A DNA stretch of 64,000 bases from JAGWAJ01 sp965215155 (GCA_965215155.1 CBDCCY010000001.1:1116001-1180000); one strand, 5' to 3'; shown: positions 51,342 to 62,039, numbered from the stretch's first letter. The notes: generated from the letters alone by a model not told the origin. A program made the numbers and translations.

Positions 51342-53372
51342 ATGGTGTCCGAGGTCGCCCAGGTGACGAGCAACATTCTCGCGCCAGCGGCGATGCCTGA
51401 CTCGGCTGACGCGCGCTCCGTCGCGAGCCGCGCGATCGCCAAGAGAGACCGCGCCGCGGGCGCTGCGCCCCCGCACCCGTCGCCGGACTCTGGTTTCGTC
51501 CTGCTGTGGATTGTCAGAATCGGCCTCTGCCTGGTGCTGATGACCCCCCTCATCGTCATACCTCACGTCATCTTCCCCTTCGTCGTCGGCAAGGCCCTGT
51601 TCGCCCGCTCGATCATCGAGGTCACCTTCGCCTTCTGGGCCGCGCTCGTGCTCTTCCACCCCCGGCGCCGTCCGTCCCGGTCGCGGGTGATCGCCGCGTT
51701 CGCGGTCTGGCTGCTCGTTTCCTGCATCGCCGCCGCGTTCGGAGTCAGCCCGACGAGGAGCGTCTGGTCCACCTACGAGCGCATGCAGGGCGCGTTCGAC
51801 CTGGCCCACTGGTTCGCGTTCACGCTCATGGCCGGCTCGGTGTTCCGGAGCGCCGCCGACTGGCGCCTGCCCTTCGGCGTCAGCCTCGTGTTCGGCGCCA
51901 CCGTGTGCGTGACGAGTCTGGCGCATCACTACGGCCTGGTCGACGTCGGCCCGCTGGGCGGCCCGGGCGAGAGAATCGGCTCCACGCTCGGCAACCCCCT
52001 GTTCCTGGGCGCATACGTGATGGTCAACGCGTTGATCAGCGCTGCGCTCTTCGTTTGGACTCTCGGCCCGCCCGCCGGCTCGGTCGTTCGCCGGATCGGA
52101 GGCGCCGCCGCCGGGGGGCTGTGCGCGCTCCTGGTTCTCGTCCATCTCTGGACGATGTGGTTGTCGGGCACGAGGAGCGCGATTGCCGGTCTGGGAGCCG
52201 CGTCCGTGGTGTTCGCCGCGTACGCGGTGTGGGGCGGCCCAAGGGTGGCGCGACGGACGGCGGCGGGCGCCGTACTGGCCGTGCTCCTGTCCGCCGCCGT
52301 TCTCGGCGCGGTCGCCAGAACGACGACGATCCTCGATCCCATCGTCGAACAGAGCGTCATGTTGCGCAGGATGTCGGACATCGGAGCGGATAGCAGTGTC
52401 AGATGGCGCTTTCTGTTCGCCGAGGCGGGACTGCGGGCGTTTCGCGACCGACCGGTGCTCGGCTGGGGACCCGAGAACTTCATCGTGGCATGGGGACGCT
52501 ACATCAGCGCCGATACTGACGTCGCTGACCACGCCCACAACAAGCTGGTCGAGGAAGTGACGACCAAGGGCCTCCTGGGGTTGCTGTCGTATCTCGCCTT
52601 GTGGGCCGTCGTGACGTCCGCGACGTTCCGGGCGCTCGGACATCGGTCAGGCCGCGATCGGCTCCACGTGCTCCTCGTCGGCGCCTCGCTCGCGGCGTGG
52701 TTCGTCCAGAGTCTCTTCCAGGTCGACAACCCGGTGTCGATGATGCAGTTCTCGCTCCTCATCGCACTTGCGGCGTCGGTCGAAGCGTCGGGGCGGACCC
52801 GTGAACAGGCCGGGGGCGCCGACTCCCCGCGGCAGCGGGTCGACCCGCGCGCTACCCTCGATCGTATCGCCGGCCTGCCGGCGACGCCCGTGCGGGTGGG
52901 GTCGGTCCTCGTCGTCACGCTGGCGATGGTGTCGCTCGCGTACTTGAACGTCCAGGCGTGCGCCTCCGCCGCGGCCGCGGCGGAGGCGTTGGTGGCGTCC
53001 CGGCCGTGGTCGGACCGACAGGAGGACTTCCTGCGGTCCATCCGCGGGTCCCCCTGCCTCGCGAACCAACCTCGGATGTACTTCATGATGGAGGTGGCCG
53101 CCGACCTCGACGACCTGTCGGAAGAAGACTTCCAGCGCAGGGTCGTGCTGGTCACGCGGGAGATCGGGCGTGGTTCGACGGCCGAGCCGCAGAACTGGCT
53201 GCTGGAGGCGCATGCGGCGACCTTCTACCAGATGGCCACGATTCGGGACCGGAAGTACCTGGACATCGCCCGACGGCACGTCGACCGCGCCGCCGAGCTG
53301 GCTCCCGGAGTGCCGGGGATAGTCGGCAGGGTCGACGCCCAGGAGCGTCTCGAGGCGGGGACGCGTCGATGA
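51342..53372 (+). CDS. O-antigen ligase/polymerase-like membrane protein (Wzy_C)
   Basis: 676 aa. About twelve hydrophobic helices. The Wzy_C/WaaL core is in the middle: GERIGSTLGNPLFLGAYVMV, MWLSGTRSAIAGLGAASVVF, SVRWRFLFAEAGLRAFRDRP, VLGWGPENFIVAWGRY and DHAHNKLVEEVTTKGLLG (conserved His), the usual ligase signature. The C-terminal soluble part (about 520-676) has helical repeats ending RHVDRAAELAPGVPGIVGRV, TPR-like. It joins or polymerises lipid-linked glycans on the outer face of the inner membrane. The stop (53370-53372) coincides with the start of an IS630 fragment, so a few residues may be lost. Confidence 0.88.
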   Translation: MVSEVAQVTSNILAPAAMPDSADARSVASRAIAKRDRAAGAAPPHPSPDSGFVLLWIVRIGLCLVLMTPLIVIPHVIFPFVVGKALFARSIIEVTFAFWAALVLFHPRRRPSRSRVIAAFAVWLLVSCIAAAFGVSPTRSVWSTYERMQGAFDLAHWFAFTLMAGSVFRSAADWRLPFGVSLVFGATVCVTSLAHHYGLVDVGPLGGPGERIGSTLGNPLFLGAYVMVNALISAALFVWTLGPPAGSVVRRIGGAAAGGLCALLVLVHLWTMWLSGTRSAIAGLGAASVVFAAYAVWGGPRVARRTAAGAVLAVLLSAAVLGAVARTTTILDPIVEQSVMLRRMSDIGADSSVRWRFLFAEAGLRAFRDRPVLGWGPENFIVAWGRYISADTDVADHAHNKLVEEVTTKGLLGLLSYLALWAVVTSATFRALGHRSGRDRLHVLLVGASLAAWFVQSLFQVDNPVSMMQFSLLIALAASVEASGRTREQAGGADSPRQRVDPRATLDRIAGLPATPVRVGSVLVVTLAMVSLAYLNVQACASAAAAAEALVASRPWSDRQEDFLRSIRGSPCLANQPRMYFMMEVAADLDDLSEEDFQRRVVLVTREIGRGSTAEPQNWLLEAHAATFYQMATIRDRKYLDIARRHVDRAAELAPGVPGIVGRVDAQERLEAGTRR

Positions 53373-53374
53373 AG

Positions 53375-53610
53375 GCTTGGATCTTGTGCACCAGATCCGC
53401 GACGCCACCTTGTCGTCGTCATAGGTCCGGGGCCGACCGGGTCGGCGTTCGTCGTGCAGACCCTCGATGCCGGCGGCGCGGAAGCGCCGTCGCCACTTGC
53501 CGATGGTTGCGGTGTGACCCCGAGGCGCTGAGCGACGGCAGAGTTGTTCAAGCCTTCGGCGCTGGCGAGAATCGTCTTTGGTTAGCGGGTCCGGGCCGAG
53601 GTGTCAATAT
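53375..53610 (-). pseudogene. IS630-family transposase relic (N-terminal HTH)
   Basis: Minus strand: GLNNSAVAQRLGVTP, then after a frameshift TIGKWRRRFRAAGIEGLHDE, RRPGRPRTYDDDK and VHKIQAFIDA. Different from the complete IS630 at 35552. Only the DNA-binding part remains. Confidence 0.72.
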
Positions 53611-53651
53611 TTTGACTTGTACAATTTTTCGAATTATGGCATAACGGTGGC

Positions 53652-53727
53652 GTGACGGCCGCCGACCGGAAATCGCCCCCACCTCGAACTGCGGAGCCCA
53701 CCGACCTCGAACGGCTTCGCGGAGAGT
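53652..53727 (+). pseudogene. tnpC: IS66-family transposase (tnpC), 5' part, interrupted by Tn3
   Basis: GTG 53652: VTAADRKSPPPRTAEPTDLE, RLRGE, continuing after removal of the transposon as LARRERDTENLRREKGQLQR (57581 on). The two sides share the target duplication AGAGT (53723-53727 and 57576-57580). Confidence 0.75.
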
Positions 53728-53760
53728 AGGGTACCGACCAGATTCGTGTTGAAATACACG

Positions 53761-56742
53761 CTAACGACCCTGCGGGCGCGGGGCCGCCCCTCCCCGCGGG
53801 ATGAAATCCCCGCCCGGCATTTCGGAGGAAGGGCTGTGCGCCTTGAGCTTGGCGGGGTCGATCTTGATCTCGCCGTAGAGGACGACGTTCTTCCACTCGA
53901 TCGGGCTGACGTGCCGCAGCAGGTCGGGGTCGAACGGGAAGTCCGGCGCGGCGGCCAGGCGTGAGATCTCCCGGGCCTGCCAGTAGACGATGCAGGCAAG
54001 GATGAGGGTCAGGCACGAGCACGCGTTCATCTGGTCGTAGACCTCGCGGGCGGTGATGCGCCCCCGCTGCCCGTAGTAGACGGCCCGCGCCAGGGCGTGG
54101 AGCTGCTCGACCTTGAGCAAGCCCCGCCGCACCTTCGCCCGCAGCTTCGGCTCGGACATGTACTGCAGCACGAACTCGGTCTTCAGGGCGCGGCCGAGCT
54201 CTCGGTTGGCGGCGTAGAAGCGGTTCGAGGCCTGGAAACGGTTGAGCCGCTGCAGGGCGGCGGACGCGGTGGCGTGCCCGGCGGGGAACGCCGCGTAGAA
54301 CTGGCCGATGCGGTCCCACTGCTCGGCGACGAGGCGGAAGTTCACCGCCCGGCGGCCGCGCTGGAGCACCGGCTCGAGGACGCCGTGGTCGCGGTCCGGG
54401 TCAGCGCAGTAGATCCGCTGACGGTGGAGGCTGCGGATGCGGGGGCAGAATCGCATGCCGATCATGCCGAAGGCGGCGAAGTTGATCTCGGTGTAGCCGT
54501 GGGTATCGGTGTAGTGCTCTTCGAGGTTGAGGTCGCTCTCGTGGTAGAGCACGCCGTCGAGCACGAAGGGCGCGTCGCGGTCGGTGCACTCGATCGGGCG
54601 GCTGTAGAACGGGGCGTAGTTGTCGGCGACGAAGGAGTAGAACTCGAGGGCGAAGTCGTTGAAGCGGGTGCTGTAGGTCCGCTGCAGGACCTTGTGGGGC
54701 ATGGCGAAGCGCTGCCCGTCGCTGGCCGACGTCGTGCCGTCGCCCCAATGGCCGGCGGCGTCGAAGCGGGAGATGCCGTGGACGATGGCGGCGAGCGCGG
54801 CGCGCTGGTTCTCCTCGACGAGACGCCAGTCGCTGACGTACTTGAGCCTTCGGTAGGCGATGTCAGGCGCGACCTTCTCCATGGTGTAGAGGCCGAGGTT
54901 GCAGCCGTGGGCGAGGATCGCGGCCAGCAGCGCGCAGACCTCGCCGGGGTCGCCCTGCTTCTCGCCCGGCTGCTGGAAGTGGGCGCTGAACCCGAGGTCG
55001 TTCTCGACCTCGATGAGCAGGTCGGCCAGCCGGATCGTGCGGCTATGGGCGTCCAGCCAGCGGTGCAGCTCGGCGAGGCGGTCCGATTGCGCCGGGTCGG
55101 GCTGCTCGGCCGGGTCCGTCTTGAGCCGCCACCCGGCGTCGTCGAAGGTGACCTGCCGGTTGTCAGCGACCCCCTCCAGGAAGCGGTCGAACGCATCCGA
55201 CAGGCGGGCTTTCAGCTGCTCGATCGCCGCGGCGGGGTCGACGGGGAACCCGGTGCGCGCCCAGAACGCGTCGCGGACCTGCTCCCACTGGTCGGTGGGC
55301 AGGAAGAAGGCCTCGAACCGGCCGAAGTTCTTCGCGCCCTCGATGGCGAGGTTGCCGGTCTGGATCTCGTCGCGCACCTGGAGGAACAACGCGCTCTCCC
55401 AGCGGCGACGGTCCGTCACGCCGTTGCGGCGGATGAGCGGCTGCAGCGCCGGTGGGGCGAAGTCGATCGACACATCGGGCGGCAGGCCGCGGCGCCCCGC
55501 CGCGCGGTGTTCGCGGTAGGCCCGTAGCGCCGACAGCGTCGGCGACGCTCCCTCGCCCTGCTCGTCGACGAACTTCATCCGGCTCAGGAACGGCGCGGCG
55601 AACTGGCTCAGCCCGGCGTGCCGCTCGGCCGTCTGCTCGAAGCGGGCCTTCCGGTCGCCCCGCGTCCAGTTCGCCAGGTCGGACTGGTCCTCGTGCAACT
55701 GCGCCTCCGGCACGGTCGACAGCAGTCGGGCCCGCAACTCGTCGTCGCCGACGTCGGGATCGAGCAGCACGGCGCCGAGCCGGCGGTAGCGCTGAACGAT
55801 CCGGTCGACGGCGTGGCGTTGCGCCTTGAGCATGCCGTCGAGGCGGTCGTCGACCAGCTTCCGATTGCGGTCGAGGAGCTTGCCGTACATGTCGACGGCC
55901 TGGTCGAGCGTGTCGCGCCACGCCTGGTGCAGGAAGCACACCAGCGCGAGGTGGCGACGCGGGGCCGCCATCTCGCGCACCCGGTCGGCCGACGCGGTCC
56001 GGACGCTGTGGAACAGGATCCGCTGGTAGTTGCCGTTGACCCAGCTCACGTCGATGTCCAGCACGCCGGTCGCCTCGATCGATTCCAGCCGCGCCAGAAG
56101 CCGTTTCATGCCACCGACCGACGGGCTCGACGTGCCGGTCTTGATGTCGTGCAGGGGCGAATGCGGCTGGTCGTCGCCGACGGCGACCAGTTCGTCGAGG
56201 CGGTCGCGCATCGGTGCCGACAGCCGCTCCGCCATGCGTTGCGTCAGCAGGGCGCGGGCCTTGTGCCGGGCCGCCCCCACCGCACGGCGCAGCACCGAGT
56301 CGGCCGGCGCGAGAACGTGTTCGTCGCGAAGCCAGCCCCGCGCCCGCGCCAGCAGCGACGCCGTGCGGTCGAGCCGCAGCGCTTCGTCTTCGAGGAACCG
56401 CGCCAGACGTTCGCCGGCGGCGGTATCGAACGTGCACAGACGCAGGTACTCACCGATGCGCTGCTGATGCTCGGAGACCGTCTGCTGCCGGCGGGCGTAC
56501 GCGTGGATCGTCTCGGCGTCGGCCCCCAGCTGCAGGGCCGCGAACCTCAGGATCTCTCCGTCGATCTCCAGGGGCGCCTGTTGGGGGAACCTCCCGAGCA
56601 CACGCACGAAGGCGACCTGGTACGCGAAGCCCAACCGATTGTGGGGGCCCCGCCGCAGGGCGATCTCTCGTCGGTCGGCCTCGAGGAAGGTGGCGTCGCG
56701 GATCAGGCGGGGGCGGGAGACGTCGGGGTCGGAGACCGGCAC
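53761..56742 (-). CDS. tnpA: Tn3-family transposase
   Basis: 993 aa from GTG 56742. N-terminal DUF4158-like part (RDATFLEADRREIALRRGPH, NRLGFAYQVAFVRVLGRFPQ). The C-terminal DDE_Tnp_Tn3 domain (about 590-960) has LLAAILAHGCNLGLYTMEKV, DGTTSASDGQRFAMPHKVLQ (first Asp region), HYTDTHGYTEINFAAFGMIG (second Asp region) and LNRFQASNRFYAANRELGRA. Length is normal for the family and the frame is intact. The last about 20 residues (PSSEMPGGDFIPRGG on) are encoded by the inverted repeat and are the same as the end of TnpR. Confidence 0.95.
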   Translation of the reverse strand: MPVSDPDVSRPRLIRDATFLEADRREIALRRGPHNRLGFAYQVAFVRVLGRFPQQAPLEIDGEILRFAALQLGADAETIHAYARRQQTVSEHQQRIGEYLRLCTFDTAAGERLARFLEDEALRLDRTASLLARARGWLRDEHVLAPADSVLRRAVGAARHKARALLTQRMAERLSAPMRDRLDELVAVGDDQPHSPLHDIKTGTSSPSVGGMKRLLARLESIEATGVLDIDVSWVNGNYQRILFHSVRTASADRVREMAAPRRHLALVCFLHQAWRDTLDQAVDMYGKLLDRNRKLVDDRLDGMLKAQRHAVDRIVQRYRRLGAVLLDPDVGDDELRARLLSTVPEAQLHEDQSDLANWTRGDRKARFEQTAERHAGLSQFAAPFLSRMKFVDEQGEGASPTLSALRAYREHRAAGRRGLPPDVSIDFAPPALQPLIRRNGVTDRRRWESALFLQVRDEIQTGNLAIEGAKNFGRFEAFFLPTDQWEQVRDAFWARTGFPVDPAAAIEQLKARLSDAFDRFLEGVADNRQVTFDDAGWRLKTDPAEQPDPAQSDRLAELHRWLDAHSRTIRLADLLIEVENDLGFSAHFQQPGEKQGDPGEVCALLAAILAHGCNLGLYTMEKVAPDIAYRRLKYVSDWRLVEENQRAALAAIVHGISRFDAAGHWGDGTTSASDGQRFAMPHKVLQRTYSTRFNDFALEFYSFVADNYAPFYSRPIECTDRDAPFVLDGVLYHESDLNLEEHYTDTHGYTEINFAAFGMIGMRFCPRIRSLHRQRIYCADPDRDHGVLEPVLQRGRRAVNFRLVAEQWDRIGQFYAAFPAGHATASAALQRLNRFQASNRFYAANRELGRALKTEFVLQYMSEPKLRAKVRRGLLKVEQLHALARAVYYGQRGRITAREVYDQMNACSCLTLILACIVYWQAREISRLAAAPDFPFDPDLLRHVSPIEWKNVVLYGEIKIDPAKLKAHSPSSEMPGGDFIPRGGAAPRPQGR

Positions 56743-56861
56743 GGCTCTGTCAGGAACAAACGCCCGTTCTGGCCGAACAGTTCAGCGGCAGGGAACATGA
56801 CGCGTTCCGTGCCCCGCATCTGTCAGATACAATACGCGAAGCTGCATTCCATAGACAGGCC
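56743..56861. promoter_or_regulatory. Intergenic res/promoter region of the Tn3 transposon
   Basis: 119 bp between divergent tnpA and tnpR. Conserved with the relic at 51035-51165, including CTGTCAGGAACAAACG and AGCAGGGAACA-like blocks. It must contain both promoters and the resolvase binding sites. Confidence 0.65.
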
Positions 56862-57542
56862 GTGAAGACCGTCTCCTACCTGCGGGTCTCGACCCCCCAG
56901 CAGGACGTGCGCAGCCAGCGCCTCGCCATCCTCGAGTACGCGCGAGCGCACGACTTCCGCATCGACGAGTTCATCGAGGCGACCGCCTCCGGGCAGGCCT
57001 CCGAGAAGCGCCGGCGCCTCGACGAGCTGACGAGCGTCCTGCAGCGCGGCGACCGCCTCGTCGTCAGCGAGCTCTCGCGGCTCGGCCGGTCGCTGGGTCA
57101 GATCGTGACCATCCTCGACGCCCTCGCCAAGGCCGGCGTCGCCTTCGTGGCGCTCAAGGAGAACATCCACCTCGACGGCAAGCGCGACATCCAGACGAAG
57201 GTCATGACCACGCTCTTCGCGCTGTTCGCCGAGGTCGAACGCGACCTGATCTCGGAACGCACCCGTGAGGGCCTCGCCCGGGCCCGCGCCTCGGGCCGGA
57301 AGCTCGGGCGCCCGAAGGGCTCGCTGGGCGTCTCACGGCTCGACGGCAAGGAGGACGAAATCCGGCGCTTCCTCGAGCTCGGCGTCTCCAAGACGGCCAT
57401 CGCCAAGATCACCGGTGTGTCCCGGACCGCCCTCTACAGCTTCATGACCACCAGAGGGCTCCGGCCGACGCCTTCCTCCGAAATGCCGGGCGGGGATTTC
57501 ATCCCGCGGGGAGGGGCGGCCCCGCGCCCGCAGGGTCGTTAG
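56862..57542 (+). CDS. tnpR: Serine resolvase of the Tn3 transposon
   Basis: 226 aa from GTG 56862. VKTVSYLRVSTPQQDVRSQR (catalytic Ser), GQASEKRRRLDELTSVLQRG, SELSRLGRSLGQIVTILDAL, TRKLGRPKG-like hinge and HTH TAIAKITGVSRTALYSFMTT. Resolves cointegrates at res. The stop lies inside the right inverted repeat. Confidence 0.94.
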   Translation: MKTVSYLRVSTPQQDVRSQRLAILEYARAHDFRIDEFIEATASGQASEKRRRLDELTSVLQRGDRLVVSELSRLGRSLGQIVTILDALAKAGVAFVALKENIHLDGKRDIQTKVMTTLFALFAEVERDLISERTREGLARARASGRKLGRPKGSLGVSRLDGKEDEIRRFLELGVSKTAIAKITGVSRTALYSFMTTRGLRPTPSSEMPGGDFIPRGGAAPRPQGR

Positions 57543-57575
57543 CGTGTATTTCCGCACGGATCTGGTCGGTACCCT

Positions 57576-58240
57576 AGAGTTGGCGCGGCGGGAGCGCGAC
57601 ACCGAGAACCTGCGGCGCGAGAAGGGCCAGTTGCAGCGCAAGAGCAATCGCCTGCAACGCGAGAATGATCGCCTGAAGCAACAGGTGGAGCGCCTGAAAC
57701 GGCAATTGGACGAGGCACGCCGGGCGGGTCGTCGCCAGGCGGCGCCGTTCGCCAAGGACCGGCCGCAAGGTCGCGGCAATCCTCCCGGACGGCGAGCCGG
57801 TGCGGAGTATGGCCGCCACGGCTGCCGCCGGCGTCCGGCGCAGGTCGACGAAACCCACGCGGCGCCGATTCCGAGGGAGTGTCCGGACTGCGGCGGCGCG
57901 GTGGCAGTGACCCGCGAGGCGTCGCAGTATCAGGAAGACCTGCCGGTGGTGCGCCCGGTCGTGCGGCGCTTCGCCATCGAGGTCGGCCACTGCACGCAGT
58001 GTCGGCGGCGAGTGCAGGGCCACCACGAGCTGCAGACCTCCGACGCGCTGGGGGCGGCGGGCGTGCAGCTCGGACCCGGGGTCGTGGCGCTGGTGGTCGA
58101 GCTGCACACGGAGATGGGGGTGCCGCTGGCGAAGGTCGCGCACCTGCTGCGGACCCGGTTCGGCCTACAGGTCACGCCGGGCGGCCTCGCCCACGTGCTG
58201 CACCGGGCAGCCCACGCCGCCGCGCCGGCCTATCCTTCAA
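57576..58240 (+). pseudogene. tnpC: IS66-family transposase (tnpC), main part, 3' end lost
   Basis: Continues LARRERDTENLRREKGQLQR, a coiled coil, RRQAAPFAKDRPQGRGNPPG and the zinc finger IPRECPDCGGAV ... HCTQCRRRVQGHH. Then GPGVVALVVELHTEMGVPLA and RTRFGLQVTPGGLAHVLHRA follow. At about 58236 it breaks off into the end of the sulfotransferase gene, so the DDE catalytic domain is missing. A source for the relics at 5825 and 19278. Confidence 0.82.
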
Positions 58241-58709
58241 ACGGCATGCCGGGGAACAGCCCGCTGCGGCCGTTCATCAAGCGCGCCGCAACGACAGGAT
58301 CATCGCTACAGATCTTCTGGTTGTAGACAGAAACCACGCGGCTCCATGGGTTTCTGACTACGGTGAACGTGAAATAGTCACGCGCCTGTGGATAGACTCG
58401 AAACAACGCCTCCAGGGTTGTCTCGTAGATACGCACTGGCCCGACCCCGTTCTTTCCCTCTTGTTCGAGCAGACAACATAGCAGGGACCGGCTCGCCGCT
58501 TTCGGGACTGCGACATAGAGGAGCCTTCTGCTGGGAATCAGCACTTTCTCGGACCGGTAGTCGGCACGGCTCGCAGTCCGCCAAACTAGTAGATCGAGAA
58601 CGCGATAGGCCGACAAAGCGGTACGGAGAAGCGGCGACCGCCGCACCGGTTGACCGATCCCGGAAGCATCAAGTACGGCTCGGCGTAAGTGCCACAGTCC
58701 AGTCGACAT
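58230..58709 (-). pseudogene. Sulfotransferase-family protein, C-terminus cut
   Basis: ATG 58709: MSTGLWHLRRAVLDASGIGQ. RLLYVAVPKAASRSLLCCLL is the PAPS-binding P-loop-like start (family form V-x-x-P-K-x-x-S-x-S). FTFTVVRNPWSRVVSVYNQK is the 3'-phosphate site (R-N-P-x-x-R). Only 160 aa remain; family members are about 250-300 aa. The frame ends LFPGMPFEG at the junction with the IS66 gene. Likely sulfated a glycan or lipid before truncation. Confidence 0.8.
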
Positions 58710-58755
58710 GATCAAGATCGACCCCGCCAAAGCTCAAGGCGCACAGCCCTTAGGA
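58707..58755 (+). pseudogene. Tn3-family tnpA 3'-end relic
   Basis: ATGATCAAGATCGACCCCGC and CAAAGCTCAAGGCGCACAGC match the tnpA end at about 53840-53880 (IKIDPAK, then AHSP) with one inserted base. It abuts the sulfotransferase start. Confidence 0.7.
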
Positions 58756-58807
58756 GGGTGCGCTGAATTAGGTTGCCATCTTACGGGGTCCCGGCCATAC
58801 TCGCAGC

Positions 58808-59134
58808 ATGAGGCGAGACTTGGAGCTGGAAGCCACCATCGTCGGAAAGTACAGCGCGGTCGCGCCGGTGCTGGACGAGCGGAGTCGCCGGCTGTGGGCA
58901 GCAGCCGAGTCGGCGGCGATTGGCTATGGCGGAGACGCGCTGGTGTCGTCGGCAACCGGTCTGGCGCGGGAGACGATCCGCAAGGGGCGCCGGGAGATCG
59001 CACGCGGTGAACCGCCGACGAGCCGCATTCGGGCTCCGGGCGCCGGACGTCCGGGAATCGAGCAGGAGCAGCCGGGGAGCGTGCGCGGAGCCGGCGTCCA
59101 GGCCGGAGCCCCGCGCAGCGGGGGCGGCGCGTAG
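58808..59134 (+). pseudogene. ISAzo13-type transposase relic (N-terminal part)
   Basis: 108 aa: KYSAVAPVLDERSRRLWAAA, ESAAIGYGGDALVSSATGLA, RETIRKGRREIARGE and RIRAPGAGRPG. This is the N-terminal HTH of the 'LDER-RRL-AA-A-A-G-GG---V---TGL-R-TI--G--E' transposase family. The catalytic domain is missing. Confidence 0.75.
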
Positions 59135-59245
59135 CGACGCGCCTTGACGCGGGCGAGCACACGCGCACGCTGTGAGTCTGACGATGACCTGCGACTCCTC
59201 CCATTCGACCCACCGATTCTGCGGAAGACCCATGAATTGGATTGT

Positions 59246-60178
<933 letters not shown>

Positions 60179-60197
60179 GCGTCCTGCGCGCTCGCCT

Positions 60198-60560
60198 TCA
60201 AAGCAGTCTGATGATGGCGGCGATGACGCCGGTCTGGGCGATCATGGCGCCGAACATCCACTTCAGGAGCTCGGACTTGACGGCCTCGAGCTTGGCCTCG
60301 GTCGCCAGCCGGAGGTTCTCGATGTCCTTCCTGGTCTCCAACTGGAACCTCTTGAGGTCCGCCTCGGTCGCCAGCCGGAGGTTCTCGATGTCCTTCTTGA
60401 TCTCCAGCCGGAACCTCTCGATGTCCGTCTCGGTCGCCAGGTTGCTGTTCAGCATGGCGACCTGTTCCGTCGCGAGCGCCTCCGCCTGCTCTTCGGTGAA
60501 GCCGTGCGCCGTGAGGTTCTTCACGAACCGGTGGGTGTCGAATGCAATCGCTTCCGGCAT
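60198..60560 (-). CDS. DUF1640-like coiled-coil protein with internal repeats
   Basis: 120 aa: MPEAIAFDTHRFVKNLTAHG, FTEEQAEALATEQVAMLNSN. An 18-residue unit is then repeated (RFRLEIKKDIENLRLATEAD, RFQLETRKDIENLRLATEAK), and a terminal membrane helix follows (WMFGAMIAQTGVIAAIIRLL). Same layout as the gene at 49918. Function unknown. Confidence 0.8.
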   Translation of the reverse strand: MPEAIAFDTHRFVKNLTAHGFTEEQAEALATEQVAMLNSNLATETDIERFRLEIKKDIENLRLATEADLKRFQLETRKDIENLRLATEAKLEAVKSELLKWMFGAMIAQTGVIAAIIRLL

Positions 60561-60639
60561 TCGGGAATTTTATCCGAAGCCGAAGCCGACCGGAATCGTT
60601 TCGCGCCTCGGCGCCCTGCCATGAGTCATCTCGATGGCC

Positions 60640-62033
60640 TGGTTGATGCGCCGGCGATGCCGGGTCGGCGCCGGGCGCCCAGGCCGCGCCGCCGGCCTCG
60701 AGCTTCAGCGACGCGGGCGAGAGCGTCCGCGCATCGCCGAAGTCGGCCGGCTCGCCTCCCGCGCGGCGCGCCCGATGGAGCGCCCACGCGCGGGTGATCG
60801 ACACCCGCGTTCCGCCGGAAAGGATCGCGGTGGCGGCGACGGCGCTTCTCAGCCGCGCGCGCAGGCGGTGCACCAGGTTCGGGGCGAACACGGCCGAGGC
60901 CGGCAGCGCGACGTGGAACGCCGCCGCGGGGAACTCGTCGAGGGCGTCGCCGGCGGGAGCGACGCGCACGCGCGGGTCGGGGCCGAACACGTCACGGAGC
61001 CAGGCCAGCCGTTCGTCACCGTCACGTGCGGGCGTCTCAATGCGCACCACCAGATCATGTACGCGGTCGGCCAGGATCTTCGCGGTGGTCTCGATGACCC
61101 GCTCGGCCGGGAGGCGGCCGGCATCGACGGTCACCACGTACTGAGGCACCGCATACATGCGGCCGGGCATGTTGCCGCGGAACCCGGGGTGGGCGATAAG
61201 ATGGGAAGCTTTCCCATGCACGATTCGAAGACTCCGGTCCTTGGCGTCTCTGTCCTCCGCCCAACCCCTCTGGTGCCAGGCGAAGGCGTCCCTGACCGGC
61301 ACCAGCAACCCGCCGCGGGTGTACGCCCGGTAGCTGAACTCGGTGTCCTCCGATCCCCAACGTGTGAACGATTCGTCGCAGCCGCCCACCTCCTTGTAGA
61401 ACTCTTTGCCGATTCCGAAGTTGCCCCCCACCATCGCGTGAAACACGTCGTCGGCCCGCGTCGTCAGATCGTTGGTTCGGAGCATCAGACCCTCGATCTG
61501 GGACGGGTCCGCGCGGGCCAGTCCGAGAACAGCTCCCGCAACGACCCCGGCCGGCGCCGGATCGTCTCCGCGTCGATGCCGTCCATCGACACGCAGGCCC
61601 TGAACCCCAAGGTCAGGGCGTCGGAGACGGCGTGGAGCCAGCGGGCGTGGGCCGCCATCCAGCCCGCCTCGGCCAACGTGTCGCCATCGAGGAAGAGCAG
61701 GATGTCGCCGGCGGCCGCCCGAGCGCCAGTGTTGCGCGCCCTGGAAATCCCGAATCCGCGGCGCTCCTGACGCGCCACCTTCACGTCCAGCGGCGTCGAA
61801 CGGGGCCGGGACAGCGGCGGCTGCGACCCGTCGTCGACGATCACCACCTCGAAGAGGCCGCGCGGATAGGTCTGGCCTTCCAGCGCCGCCAGAGTCCTCG
61901 CCAGCGTCTCGGCGGGCGTCTGGTAGCAGGGGATGATGACGCTGACCGGTAGAGTGGGCGTGAACGCCTCGGGCGCCGGCGTGTCCACCTGCCGCCAGTC
62001 GTTGTATCGGACGGACGTCGGTTTGGGAGTCAT
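60640..62033 (-). pseudogene. Family 2 glycosyltransferase with GT7C-like C-terminus (copy 1), frameshifted
   Basis: ATG 62033: MTPKPTSVRYNDWRQVDTPA, LPVSVIIPCYQTPAETLART, VVIVDDGSQPPLSRP and ILLFLDGDTLAEAGWMAAHA (D-x-D). The first frame stops at 61485 (LFSDWPARTRPRSRV). One base away the other frame continues ADPSQIEGLMLRTNDLTTRA, SFTRWGSEDTEFSYRAYTRG (acceptor loop) and VPVRDAFAWHQRGWAEDRDA to about 60640, where the 3' end is unclear. It is a close relative of the upstream gene. Adds a sugar to a surface glycan if repaired. Confidence 0.78.
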
Positions 62034-62039
62034 CCAGCC

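Larger units (their letters stand above)
53728..57575. mobile_element. Complete Tn3-family transposon (3848 bp)
   Basis: 105-bp inverted repeats (53728-53832 and 57471-57575, starting AGGGTACCGACCAGAT) with about four mismatches, flanked by 5-bp duplications AGAGT. It contains divergent tnpA and tnpR with the res region between them (56743-56861) and no passenger gene. Inserted in an IS66-type tnpC. Confidence 0.95.

Noticed and set aside
51342..58709. A single O-antigen operon covering the ligase, sulfotransferase and glycosyltransferases
   Set aside because: Genes are on different strands and separated by several transposon borders, so they are not one transcription unit now.
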